Assembly (NCBI GenBank): GCA_019116455.1
Contig: DXBR01000107.1
Location: 1-57,167 of the forward strand
Direction of reading: 5' to 3'
Source of the DNA: Anaerobutyricum stercoris
GTDB lineage: Bacteria > Bacillota > Clostridia > Lachnospirales > Lachnospiraceae
Length of the DNA: 57,167 nt
Part shown: piece after piece, positions 16,834 through 24,597 of the stretch
Layout of the letters: every line of letters begins with the position of its first letter
Numbering within the stretch: position 1 is the stretch's first letter
Made by a program: the position numbers and the translations under genes
The notes under the pieces: model-generated
Database searches by the model: none
Told to the model about the DNA's origin: nothing
What the model saw: only the letters and a program-made list of their open reading frames with translations

Positions 16834-18495
16834 TTATTTCTTTGGTTTGTAGGAGCTCTTCAGTGATACAATCCGGTTAAATACCAGATGATCCTCACTG
16901 CTGTCCCTGGAATCACAGCAGAAATAGCCGTTACGCACAAACTGATAGCTGTCGTAGGCCTTGCTGTCTTTCAGCGCTGCCTCCAGCTTACAGTGAGGCA
17001 GTACCGTCAGAGAATTCGGATTGAGATTCAGACTTCCGTCCTCATTATAGACACCCTTCTCCTCATCAACGATGTTCTCGTAGAGACGAACTTCCGCGTC
17101 CACACACTCGGATGCGCATACCCAGTGAATGGTTCCTTTTACCTTGCGGCCTGTAAATCCGCTGCCGCTCTTTGTCTCCGGATCATAGGTACAGTAAACT
17201 TCCGTTACATTTCCTTCCGCATCGGTCTTGTAATCGGTACAGGTGACAAAATATGCATTCATGAGACGTACCTCATTGCCCGGATAGAGACGGAAATATT
17301 TCTTCGGAGGATCAATCATGAAATCCTCTCTCTCTATATACAGTTCTCTGCCGAAAGCTACCTTCCGTACGCCCAGTTCCTCATTTTCTTTATTATTCTC
17401 CACATCCAGATACTCAATCTGGTCTTCCGGATAATTAGTAATGATCACCTTCACCGGATCGAGCACAGCCATCATACGGGACTTCTTAAGCTTTAAGTCG
17501 TCACGGATACAGAACTCCAGCATGGCGTAATCCACAGAACTCTGCGCTTTGGAAATGCCGGCCAGCTCGATGAAGTTCCGGATGGATTCCGGCGTGAATC
17601 CCCTTCTCCGGAGCGCCGCGATGGACACAAGACGCGGGTCATCCCAGCCGTCCACAATGCCGTCTTCCACCAGCTTCTTGATATAACGTTTGCCGGTGAT
17701 CACGTTGGTCAGATACATTTTCGCAAACTCAATCTGTCTCGGCGGCTGCTCAAATCCCACCTCCTGTACGACCCAGTCGTAAAGCGGACGATGGTCCTCG
17801 AACTCCAGAGTACAGATGGAGTGGGTCACACCCTCGATGGCGTCCTCGATCGGATGGGCAAAATCGTACATCGGATAAATGCACCACTTATCTCCGGTGT
17901 TGTGATGGTGCATGTGGGCAACGCGGTAAATGACAGGGTCGCGCATGTTCATGTTGCCGCTGGCCATGTCGATCTTGGCGCGGAGCACTTTTTCGCCATC
18001 CTTGAACTCTCCGTTTTTCATCCTCTCAAACAGATCAAGATTCTCTTCCACGGAACGGTTCCGGTACGGACTCTCCTTGCCAGGCTCTTTTAATGTTCCT
18101 CTATATTCACGGATCTCCTCCGCCGACAAATCACACACATAGGCTTTTCCTTTTTTGATAAGGGTTACCGCCGCATCGTACATCTGATCAAAATAATCCG
18201 AAGCAAAATACAGGCGATCCTCAAAATCCGCGCCAAGCCACTGCACGTCCTCCTTGATTGATTCCACAAATTCCACTTTTTCTTTCGTTGGATTCGTATC
18301 ATCAAATCTTAAATTAAACTTTCCGTGATATTCCTGCGCCAGCCCGTAATTTAACAGAATCGCCTTTGCATGGCCGATATGAAGATATCCGTTAGGCTCC
18401 GGAGGGAAACGAGTCATCACATGATCGTATACGCCCTCTTCCAAATCCTTATCAATTGCCAGTTCAATAAAATTTTTCGATACATTTCCTTCCAT
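16834..18495 (-). CDS. glnS: Glutaminyl-tRNA synthetase
   Basis: The enzyme charges tRNA-Gln with glutamine. The 553 residues show the class I motif PPEPNGYLHIGHAKA near residue 33, the GlnRS segment RFDDTNPTKE, and the DGWDDPRL / LRRRGFTPESI pair near residue 285, then two beta-barrel anticodon-binding domains. The second class I motif, MSKR in E. coli GlnRS, reads ITGKR here. Of two closely spaced ATGs, 18495 has AGGAGG six bases upstream. Many Firmicutes lack GlnRS and use GatCAB instead. No T-box precedes this gene. Confidence 0.95.
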   Translation of the reverse strand: MEGNVSKNFIELAIDKDLEEGVYDHVMTRFPPEPNGYLHIGHAKAILLNYGLAQEYHGKFNLRFDDTNPTKEKVEFVESIKEDVQWLGADFEDRLYFASDYFDQMYDAAVTLIKKGKAYVCDLSAEEIREYRGTLKEPGKESPYRNRSVEENLDLFERMKNGEFKDGEKVLRAKIDMASGNMNMRDPVIYRVAHMHHHNTGDKWCIYPMYDFAHPIEDAIEGVTHSICTLEFEDHRPLYDWVVQEVGFEQPPRQIEFAKMYLTNVITGKRYIKKLVEDGIVDGWDDPRLVSIAALRRRGFTPESIRNFIELAGISKAQSSVDYAMLEFCIRDDLKLKKSRMMAVLDPVKVIITNYPEDQIEYLDVENNKENEELGVRKVAFGRELYIEREDFMIDPPKKYFRLYPGNEVRLMNAYFVTCTDYKTDAEGNVTEVYCTYDPETKSGSGFTGRKVKGTIHWVCASECVDAEVRLYENIVDEEKGVYNEDGSLNLNPNSLTVLPHCKLEAALKDSKAYDSYQFVRNGYFCCDSRDSSEDHLVFNRIVSLKSSYKPKK

Positions 18496-18549
18496 TGTCA
18501 TCCTCCTGGTAAACGAATGTGCAGGCTCCCGGCCTGCTAACTGCGTTCT

Positions 18550-18578
18550 ATCATATCATAATTACAAAATCGGCACAA
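18550..18578 (-). promoter_or_regulatory. Promoter of glnS
   Basis: TTGTGC (18573-18578), 17 bases, TATGAT (18550-18555), reading leftward, about 55 bases ahead of the start codon. Confidence 0.6.
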
Positions 18579-18608
18579 GAAAAAATCAGCCGCATCTATA
18601 TAAAGTAA

Positions 18609-18656
18609 AAAAATGACGGCATACTCATATGCTCGCCGTCATTTTTTTCATGTCAT
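18609..18656 (-). terminator. Terminator of the SleB-type hydrolase gene
   Basis: ATGACGGC pairs with GCCGTCAT around a 14-base loop, with A and T runs on both sides. It could work in both directions. Confidence 0.8.
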
Positions 18657-18675
18657 TTTTCTATTTTTATTCATC

Positions 18676-19338
18676 CTACTGCATCTCATATCTGTCTTCT
18701 GTCAGATAAAAATAAGTGTTGTCGCCAATCTGCCCGTATGTCTCGTAACCACTCAGACTATCATAATCAGAAGATCGAAAATACAAGATATAAGAAGGAA
18801 TATTTCTCTTTCCTTTATATAAAGCATCATCCACAGCAGCAATACACTCCTCGGACGGCTCCCGATCCAGATAAGGATAAGTTCCCGTTTCCTTATCATA
18901 ATAAGCAGTAAACTGAGAATCTTCTGTCACCACATCCATCAGATCATCAGAATATTTATCAGAACGGGTTCTGTTCATCATACAGCTTATCACTGCCAGG
19001 GAACCTTCATATCCGGTGTCACACTCCATAGAAACCACTTTATAAAGTATATTTTTCTCTTCTTCCGTCAGTGTCTTTGTATACATTTTAAGATTCTCCA
19101 TGGTCTCGCTGCCGCTGGTCCTTCCCGCGCTTCCTTTGTTTTCCGTATCCTTCTTCACAACCCCTTTTACCGTCTCCGTTCCCATCAGGGAAAACGCGAT
19201 ATTTTTTTTCGTTCCTTCCTCCATAGAAAACGGGGATAACGTCTGCGCGTTCAATGACTGGAAACATACCAGACAGCCGATGGCAGCAATGATCGCATAT
19301 GTTCTCATTTGATATCTGTGTTTCTTCTTCAAATTCAT
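18676..19338 (-). CDS. Secreted cell wall hydrolase, SleB/CwlJ family
   Basis: The 220 residues comprise a signal peptide or anchor (about residues 12-32, with basic residues before it), a variable linker, and a C-terminal Hydrolase_2 domain from about residue 90 (LTEEEKNILYKVVSMECDTGYEGSLAVISCMMNRT is its start in part). The conserved glutamate in SMECDTGYEG, the MNR segment and the late YILYFR are typical. Family members are lytic enzymes that open spore cortex during germination, but many in clostridia act in vegetative wall turnover. Because it is not next to germination genes, the exact role is open. GAGAGG precedes the start. Confidence 0.85.
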   Translation of the reverse strand: MNLKKKHRYQMRTYAIIAAIGCLVCFQSLNAQTLSPFSMEEGTKKNIAFSLMGTETVKGVVKKDTENKGSAGRTSGSETMENLKMYTKTLTEEEKNILYKVVSMECDTGYEGSLAVISCMMNRTRSDKYSDDLMDVVTEDSQFTAYYDKETGTYPYLDREPSEECIAAVDDALYKGKRNIPSYILYFRSSDYDSLSGYETYGQIGDNTYFYLTEDRYEMQ

Positions 19339-19641
19339 GCACCTCTCCCTTTTATTTTATAACTGATTAATAAAACTGGTTTAGGGTTAATAAAGTATAT
19401 GCATTTTTGTAATAGTTTATTAATAACTATTTACATTTTTTTGTAAAAAAGGTTCACAAAAAAATTTACTGGCGGATATTCAAAAGTATTTCCCATCCAT
19501 CCAGATTTATACACAGATTCAAATTTTTATTATTTTCGAAGCAGAAATGGTTTCCGAAAAATAGATTCGTGAGAACATATAAACTGATAAAAAAGATTCG
19601 TACAAATAAATGTACTGATAAGACCAGACTGAAAAAAGAAA
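19339..19641. other. AT-rich gap of about 300 bases without a gene
   Basis: This stretch between the hydrolase gene and the tRNA-Thr terminator is very AT-rich. It presumably holds the hydrolase promoter, but no clear -35/-10 pair was found. A weak inverted repeat around AATAGTTTATTAATAACTAT was seen. No ORF with a ribosome site was found. Confidence 0.5.
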
Positions 19642-19673
19642 AAACCGGAATACTGAAAAGTATTCCGGTTCTT
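19642..19673 (-). terminator. Terminator of tRNA-Thr
   Basis: AACCGGAATACT pairs with AGTATTCCGGTT around a 4-base loop, followed by TTTTTTC reading leftward. Confidence 0.85.
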
Positions 19674-19678
19674 AGAAG

Positions 19679-19751
19679 AGCTGCCTAGCGGATTTGAACC
19701 GCCGACCTCCGCCTTACCAAGGCGACGCTCTACCAACTGAGCCAAGGCAGC
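19679..19751 (-). tRNA. tRNA-Thr (anticodon GGT)
   Basis: The 73-base cloverleaf has acceptor arms GCTGCCT and AGGCAGC, a D-arm GCTC/GAGC, an anticodon loop TTGGTAA with anticodon GGT, and a T-arm with TTCAAAT. The CCA end is not encoded. It has its own promoter and terminator. Confidence 0.95.
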
Positions 19752-19776
19752 ACTGAGAATCATCTCAACAAAAAGG

Positions 19777-19805
19777 ATTCTACCATGACTTGACATTCTT
19801 GTCAA
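19777..19805 (-). promoter_or_regulatory. Promoter of tRNA-Thr
   Basis: TTGACA (19800-19805), 17 bases, TAGAAT (19777-19782), reading leftward, close to consensus. Confidence 0.85.
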
Positions 19806-19869
19806 CAACATTTTTTTAAAAAATTCAAAAATTCAAAAAATTAATACAATTTATTTTTCGGATACTTTC

Positions 19870-20373
19870 TCACCGCTTCTCTTTCAGCGCTTCCAGTACC
19901 AGAGCCAGAGTTCCCTCAATATCTCTTCCATCCTCCACAACGACAATATCCGCATATTTTTCATAGAGGACGCTTCTCTCTTCGTAAATATCCCTGAGGG
20001 TTTGTCCATCTTTCAGTACAACGCCGCGGCCCTTCAGATCTCCCAGACGTTTGGCAAGAGCGTCATAAGAACATTTTAAATATACAACGATTCCCGTATT
20101 TTTAAAATTATCCATGGCTTCTCTTCCATACACCGCGCTTCCTCCGGTGGCAATGACGGAACGTTCTGCCCGAATGGATGCATTCACCCGATTCTCTACA
20201 GCAAGGAATCCTTCCACACCTTTTTCAGCAATGATATCTTTGAGCAGCTTCTGTTCCTGCTGCTGAATCAGCAAATCCGAATCCACAAACTGATATCCCA
20301 GTTCCTTGGCAAGAATAACGCCGATTGTACTCTTTCCCACTCCCGGCATTCCTGTTAATATAATATTTCTCAT
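19870..20373 (-). CDS. aroK: Shikimate kinase
   Basis: The enzyme phosphorylates shikimate with ATP on the path to chorismate and the aromatic amino acids. The 167 residues are the usual length. The P-loop is GMPGVGKST near residue 8; FVDSDLLI gives the shikimate-binding aspartate, ENRVNASI the binding arginine near residue 57 and ATGGSAV the glycine loop (GGS where GGG is common); KGRGVVL is the lid arginine. A much longer frame is open upstream to 20640, but AAGGAG just before 20373 and a promoter within the longer frame fix the start. It stands alone, away from other aro genes. Confidence 0.93.
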   Translation of the reverse strand: MRNIILTGMPGVGKSTIGVILAKELGYQFVDSDLLIQQQEQKLLKDIIAEKGVEGFLAVENRVNASIRAERSVIATGGSAVYGREAMDNFKNTGIVVYLKCSYDALAKRLGDLKGRGVVLKDGQTLRDIYEERSVLYEKYADIVVVEDGRDIEGTLALVLEALKEKR

Positions 20374-20452
20374 ATCTGCTCCTTCTTCAATAATTATTCC
20401 GCGCAGCGCATCAAAACCAAACAACCGTCTCTGATTGTGCGCAAACGCAATT

Positions 20453-20481
20453 ATTATATCATGACATTTCATCAAGAACAA
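20453..20481 (-). promoter_or_regulatory. Promoter of aroK
   Basis: TTGTTC (20476-20481), 17 bases, TATAAT (20453-20458), reading leftward. It lies divergent to the promoter at 20537-20565. Confidence 0.65.
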
Positions 20482-20536
20482 GAAAAGCAGTGCCTGTAAA
20501 TGCATATTTTTTCCCCTAAAAGACCATATAAAGTGG

Positions 20537-20565
20537 TTGTTTTCAATCAGAAAATAGGATATGAT
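20537..20565 (+). promoter_or_regulatory. Promoter of the unknown membrane protein gene at 20594
   Basis: TTGTTT (20537-20542), 17 bases, TATGAT (20560-20565), about 28 bases ahead of the start codon. Confidence 0.6.
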
Positions 20566-20593
20566 ATAAAATAGTGAGAAAGGAAAAAGTACT

Positions 20594-21346
20594 ATGTTTG
20601 AAATGTTTTTAACAATAATGGCTGCGCTTATTGCCGCCATTTATGGGATATCTCAATCTGTTTTTATGAACGGCCCGCACAGAAATTATTATCGTCTTGG
20701 TCTGCTTGCCGTCATCATAATCATCTATGTTCTTTATAAGATTCATCATACGGCCAGACGCCGGCATCTGGAACGTCTGCATGTGGAGCCGGAAGGGTAT
20801 GTATATTATGAAAAATATACTTCTCTGCTCTACCGCGCCGGTTACCTGATCAGTTATTTCATCCAGAACATACTTTTTGATTACATATATATGTGGCGTA
20901 ATTTTAATTTCTGCAAAGGTCTGGACGTATATGACGGAGGAGTCGGCGATTATTATATCAAGTTCCGTCACACCTGGTATCGTTATCTTAAGCTGACAAG
21001 ATACCGTCACAAGGTCTCCCTGAAGAAACTGCAGGGTTATGCCGCCGATGTAAAGAACCGCATGATCGAAGAGGCGCTGCCTACTGATGAAGAAAAAGAA
21101 ATGTACCAGGCTTTTTCCGAGGCAGCCAAAAAATATTTCGATGAACACCATACTTTGAACAAAAAAGTGCTCAAGAGCTTTCCATCGTACAACAGCATCG
21201 ACTGGTATTACCGGAAGAATATACTGAGAAACTATAAAGCCATCATCTGTGTCAGGAAGTATCAGCCGATGATTATGGAAATGGTAAGACAAAAAGATGC
21301 ATGGTCCCAGAAAGATATCAACGAATTTCGCAAAAAGGAATTTTAA
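20594..21346 (+). CDS. Unknown two-helix membrane protein
   Basis: I do not recognise this 250-residue protein. Two membrane helices sit at about residues 3-22 and 34-50, followed by a cytoplasm-facing domain of about 190 residues that is basic and unusually rich in tyrosine (segments such as EGYVYYEKYTSLLYRAGYL and FNFCKGLDVYDGG). A glycine-rich DGGVGDYY turn and several Lys/Arg-rich helices follow; no catalytic motif is obvious. It has its own promoter, an AAAGGAAAAAG ribosome region and a strong terminator, and is divergent from aroK, so it is a genuine single-gene unit of unknown role. Confidence 0.8.
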   Translation: MFEMFLTIMAALIAAIYGISQSVFMNGPHRNYYRLGLLAVIIIIYVLYKIHHTARRRHLERLHVEPEGYVYYEKYTSLLYRAGYLISYFIQNILFDYIYMWRNFNFCKGLDVYDGGVGDYYIKFRHTWYRYLKLTRYRHKVSLKKLQGYAADVKNRMIEEALPTDEEKEMYQAFSEAAKKYFDEHHTLNKKVLKSFPSYNSIDWYYRKNILRNYKAIICVRKYQPMIMEMVRQKDAWSQKDINEFRKKEF

Positions 21347-21361
21347 TGAGATGATTTAACA

Positions 21362-21414
21362 GGGGCGGCATGTTCATTTAAAGAAGGATGAACATGCCGC
21401 CCCGTATTTTTTAC
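21362..21414. terminator. Bidirectional terminator between the membrane protein gene and rlmB
   Basis: GGGGCGGCATGTTCAT pairs perfectly with ATGAACATGCCGCCCC around a 10-base loop, followed rightward by a T-rich run. It separates convergent genes. Confidence 0.9.
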
Positions 21415-21441
21415 CTAAAATTTGCAAGTACCGCCGCCTTA

Positions 21442-22191
21442 TCACTTAGACGCTTCCAGCCGCTGCCTTACAATCTCAAATGCCAGCACTCCTGCAGCTA
21501 CGGAGGCATTGAGAGAATCAATATCCCCTTTCATAGGAATTGACGCAATATAGTCACATTTTTCCCGGACGAGGCGGCTCACGCCATTTCCCTCGTTGCC
21601 AATAACAAGTCCTATAGGGCCAGTCAGATTCTGGCGATACATCAGTTCGCCGTCCATATCGCCACAGACAAACCACATACCCCGTTCCTTCAGCTCATCG
21701 ATGGTCCGCGCCATATTAGTCACCCGGACCACCGGCGTATAATTGACCGCTCCGGCAGAAACTTTCGCTACTGTTCCGGTCAATCCCACAGCCCGTCTTT
21801 TCGGGATGATCACACCGTGAGCTCCCGCAAGATTTGCCGTCCGGATAATGGCTCCCAGGTTGTGGGGATCCTCAATCTCGTCACAGAGGATAAAAAACGG
21901 ATCCTCGTCCTTCGCCTGCGCCGCCGCAAACAAATCTTCCATCTCTGCGTAATCGCAGGCCGCCGTAATGGCAACCACACCCTGATGCTTTCCATGCTCA
22001 GAAAGAGAGTCTAATTTTTCTTTGGATACATACTTCACCAGCGTGGACTGCTTTCTGCTCTCCCTGAGTATGGACTTCACCGGGCCGTCCTGGCAGCCGT
22101 CCAGGACAAACAATTTATCCACGGTCTTTCCGGCGCGAAACGCCTCCAGCACCGCATTTCTTCCTATTATAGTGTTCTCTTCGTAAGACAT
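21442..22191 (-). CDS. rlmB: 23S rRNA (guanosine-2'-O)-methyltransferase, TrmH/SpoU family
   Basis: The 249 residues hold a small N-terminal substrate domain (IIGRNAVLEAFRAG) and a SPOUT methyltransferase domain with the three motifs: DPHNLGAIIRTANLAGAHG near residue 107, GLVIGNEGNGVS near 195 and SLNASVAAGVLAFEI near 226. The family methylates a ribose in 23S rRNA (G2251 in E. coli) using SAM. The start overlaps the end of mrnC by 25 bases. The cysS-mrnC-rlmB order is common in Firmicutes and suggests one transcript from the T-box promoter. Confidence 0.92.
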   Translation of the reverse strand: MSYEENTIIGRNAVLEAFRAGKTVDKLFVLDGCQDGPVKSILRESRKQSTLVKYVSKEKLDSLSEHGKHQGVVAITAACDYAEMEDLFAAAQAKDEDPFFILCDEIEDPHNLGAIIRTANLAGAHGVIIPKRRAVGLTGTVAKVSAGAVNYTPVVRVTNMARTIDELKERGMWFVCGDMDGELMYRQNLTGPIGLVIGNEGNGVSRLVREKCDYIASIPMKGDIDSLNASVAAGVLAFEIVRQRLEASK

Positions 22192-22706
22192 GTTTCCTCC
22201 TCTATATGCGCCGCCGGCTCTTCGGAAAGCCCGATGGCCACAAGTTCCATGATTCTCTCCATCTGTCCCGTCAGATACAGATAACCAATGAGAGTCTCAA
22301 ATCCCGTGGCAATTCTGTAATCGTGAAGGCTCTGATTCTTGGCGCAGCTGGCCGGCTTGGCATTTTTGCCGCGCCGGAACATCACCTTTTCCTCATCATT
22401 CAAATACGGTTTGATGCGCTCCATCATCTGCGTCTGCGCCCCTGCGTTGACATATTCAATAACCTGTCTGTGATATTTGTTGGGTTTTGTATTGCCCCTT
22501 GTGGTAATCATCGTGCGGATAATCAGGTCATAGACCGAATCCCCGATATACGCAAAGGAAAGCGCAGAATAGGTCCGCACCTTCTGCGCATCCAGCGGAA
22601 AGGAATCTGCAATCATCCGCAGGCTGTCTTCCATCCCCGCCGTAGTTTCCTTTTTCAGACTTTTTTCTTTTTCAAAGTTTTCTTCCATTCTCAGGCTCTC
22701 TTCCAT
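22167..22706 (-). CDS. mrnC: Mini-ribonuclease III
   Basis: This 179-residue protein has the RNase III catalytic fold without the double-stranded RNA-binding domain. The signature LSFAYIGDSVYDLIIR near residue 48 holds the catalytic aspartate; NKYHRQ and a later FETLIGYLYLTGQ supply the second acidic residue. In B. subtilis Mini-III matures the ends of 23S rRNA. The frame begins inside the end of cysS (16-base overlap). The first 30 residues are charged and variable, and the true start could be one of several downstream ATGs, since none has a strong ribosome site. Confidence 0.9.
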   Translation of the reverse strand: MEESLRMEENFEKEKSLKKETTAGMEDSLRMIADSFPLDAQKVRTYSALSFAYIGDSVYDLIIRTMITTRGNTKPNKYHRQVIEYVNAGAQTQMMERIKPYLNDEEKVMFRRGKNAKPASCAKNQSLHDYRIATGFETLIGYLYLTGQMERIMELVAIGLSEEPAAHIEEETCLTKRTL

Positions 22707-24097
22707 TTCACACCAGCTCTTGTATCTTCCAGGATAATGCCTTTGTCCGCCAGCATATCACGGATTTCATCAGCTCTTGCAAAGTTCTTCGCCTTTCTGG
22801 CAGCCTGCCGTTCTTCAATGAGCGCTTCAATATCCGCATCGAGCATTTCTTCTTTCTTATCTGTGATGATTCCGAGGATATCGCAGAGTTTTACGATGGT
22901 ATCAAGAAGATACTGCACGTACTCCGCAGAACCGTCGGCCGCAGTCACATTTGCAAGCTTCACCAGCTCAAAGATTGCCGCGATGGCGTCCGCCGTGTTG
23001 AAGTCATCCTCCATGGACGCTTCAAACTTAGCCACCAGAGCCTTTGCCTCGTCCATGTTCTTCTGATCTGCCTCTGTGAGAGCTCCGTCTGCTCCGTCGG
23101 ACTGTTTGGCAGCCAGCACGTCTCTCAGGTTATCCACAGCAGTGAGAATACGCTCCAGTCCGTGTTTTGCTGCTTCTACCAGAGTATCGCTGAAGTTCAG
23201 CGGACTTCTGTAGTGAGCGCTCAGCATGAAGAAACGGATCACCTGCAGCGGATATTTTTCGCCAATCTCCCGGACTGTGAAGAAATTACCGGCAGATTTG
23301 GACATTTTCTTATTATCGATATTTAAAAATCCGTTGTGCATCCAGTAGTTGGCAAACTTCTCGCCGTTGCATGCCTCGCTCTGGGCGATCTCATTTTCAT
23401 GATGCGGGAAGATCAGATCCTCTCCGCCGGCGTGAATATCAATGGTATCTCCAATATATTTTCTGGACATCACAGAACACTCGATATGCCAGCCAGGACG
23501 GCCCTCGCCCCACGGTGACGGCCAGGACGGCTCACCCTCTTTTTTCGGCTTCCAGAGCACAAAATCCATGGCATCGTCTTTCTCATCGCTGACAGCGATA
23601 CGGATACCCGCCATCATATCGTCAAGATTCTTGTTGGAAAGCTGTCCGTAATGGTCAAACTTTCTTGTCCGGAAATATACCGTGCCGTTTTTCTCATAGG
23701 CAAAGCCTTTGTCAATGAGCTCCTGGATCATCTCGATCATGCCGCTGATCTCCTCGGTAGCTTTCGGATGATGAGTTGCCTCTTTGACATTCAATGCCTG
23801 CATATCCTTTTCACATTCTCTGATGAACTTTTCTGATACTTCAGACGCATCAACGCCTTCCTCCATGGCCTTCTTGATAATCTTGTCGTCCACGTCGGTA
23901 AAGTTAGACACATAGTTCACGTCATAACCCTTATATTCAAAATATCTTCTCACAGTGTCAAAGACAACCATCGGACGGGCATTTCCGATATGAATATAGT
24001 TATATACGGTCGGTCCGCAGACATAGATGCCGACCTTCCCCTCGTGCACCGGCACGAATTCTTCTTTTTTGTTTGTAAGTGTGTTATATATTTTCAT
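22691..24097 (-). CDS. cysS: Cysteinyl-tRNA synthetase
   Basis: The enzyme charges tRNA-Cys. The 468 residues include the zinc and ATP site region YVCGPTVYNYIHIGNARP near residue 27, the HIECSVMS zinc ligand stretch near 208, and KMSKSAGN near 268. A longer frame is open, but 24097 has AGGAGG at the right distance and gives the standard N-terminus MKIYNTLTNKKEEF. It is first in a cysS-mrnC-rlmB operon and is controlled by the T-box upstream. A repeat element with a second terminator-like hairpin lies between T-box and gene. Confidence 0.96.
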   Translation of the reverse strand: MKIYNTLTNKKEEFVPVHEGKVGIYVCGPTVYNYIHIGNARPMVVFDTVRRYFEYKGYDVNYVSNFTDVDDKIIKKAMEEGVDASEVSEKFIRECEKDMQALNVKEATHHPKATEEISGMIEMIQELIDKGFAYEKNGTVYFRTRKFDHYGQLSNKNLDDMMAGIRIAVSDEKDDAMDFVLWKPKKEGEPSWPSPWGEGRPGWHIECSVMSRKYIGDTIDIHAGGEDLIFPHHENEIAQSEACNGEKFANYWMHNGFLNIDNKKMSKSAGNFFTVREIGEKYPLQVIRFFMLSAHYRSPLNFSDTLVEAAKHGLERILTAVDNLRDVLAAKQSDGADGALTEADQKNMDEAKALVAKFEASMEDDFNTADAIAAIFELVKLANVTAADGSAEYVQYLLDTIVKLCDILGIITDKKEEMLDADIEALIEERQAARKAKNFARADEIRDMLADKGIILEDTRAGVKWKRA

Positions 24098-24132
24098 GAT
24101 ATCCTCCTGTCTGTTATGATACGGAAATTCGT

Positions 24133-24276
24133 ATGAAAAAACAAAGAGTTCTGCTCGGCAGAACTCTCGCGCCGAGCGCGGTCGCTTTAGCGACAAAGTT
24201 CGTTTGCGCGCGAGTGCGCATCCCGCCCGGAGAGCTTTTATATTATAGGAATTCCAGCGGAATTTCCTATAATATA
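24133..24276 (-). repeat. Palindrome-rich element inserted between T-box and cysS
   Basis: About 140 bases of dense inverted repeats: a 17-bp near-perfect palindrome (24239-24276) abutting the T-box terminator, a GC-rich middle with GTCGCT-TT-AGCGAC (24181-24194) and CG-rich arms, and the hairpin at 24145-24167. The composition changes sharply from AT-rich to GC-rich. Parts resemble the hairpin at 53344-53363 and the palindromes at 14303 and 26590. It looks like a dispersed extragenic repeat, non-coding. Confidence 0.55.
24136..24167 (-). terminator. Second terminator-like hairpin just ahead of cysS
   Basis: Reading leftward, AGAGTTCTGC pairs perfectly with GCAGAACTCT around a 3-base loop, followed by TTTGTTTTTT. 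It lies 39 bases upstream of the cysS start, downstream of the T-box terminator. Confidence 0.7.
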
Positions 24277-24277
24277 A

Positions 24278-24540
24278 AAAAACTTCGTCCCTGCAAAAGA
24301 GACGAAGTAATCCGCGGTTCCACTCTTATTGACGCCCAAAACAGGGCATCCCCTTACTGCCGTTAACGCCTGGTACGTGCAGCGCTCACTGTCCATGCCC
24401 GCCGGACCTTCGCACTGCCAGCTCCCGAATGCACTTTCCCGCTTCCGATGGAATAAGGATGCTTTCAGCCGCCGGCATCCCCTCTCTGTATCCCTGCAAA
24501 ACGGTACTCTTTTCGTTCTCTGCCTTTTTCATATACACCT
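24278..24540 (-). promoter_or_regulatory. T-box riboswitch for cysS
   Basis: The leader, read leftward, contains the T-box consensus AAGAGTGGAACCGCGG (24312-24327). A terminator follows: ACTTCGTC (complement at 24301-24308) pairs with GACGAAGT (24282-24289), then a run of T. T-boxes bind uncharged tRNA and then read through into the gene. The bulge reads TGGA, which fits a tRNA with a U discriminator, as in tRNA-Cys. A TGC followed by A at 24431-24433 is a candidate specifier, but other TGC triplets exist, so the specifier loop is not settled. An AAGAGTA sequence near the 5' end fits the stem I base. Confidence 0.88.
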
Positions 24541-24541
24541 A

Positions 24542-24570
24542 AGTCTATGCAATTTCCGCAAATTTGTCAA
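24542..24570 (-). promoter_or_regulatory. Promoter of the cysS T-box operon
   Basis: TTGACA (24565-24570), 17 bases, TAGACT (24542-24547), reading leftward. Confidence 0.8.
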
Positions 24571-24597
24571 TTGTTTTCCGCAAAAAATGTTTTCTGT

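Noticed and set aside
18496..18600. Possible T-box ahead of glnS
   Set aside because: The leader is only about 50 bases and has no T-box consensus.
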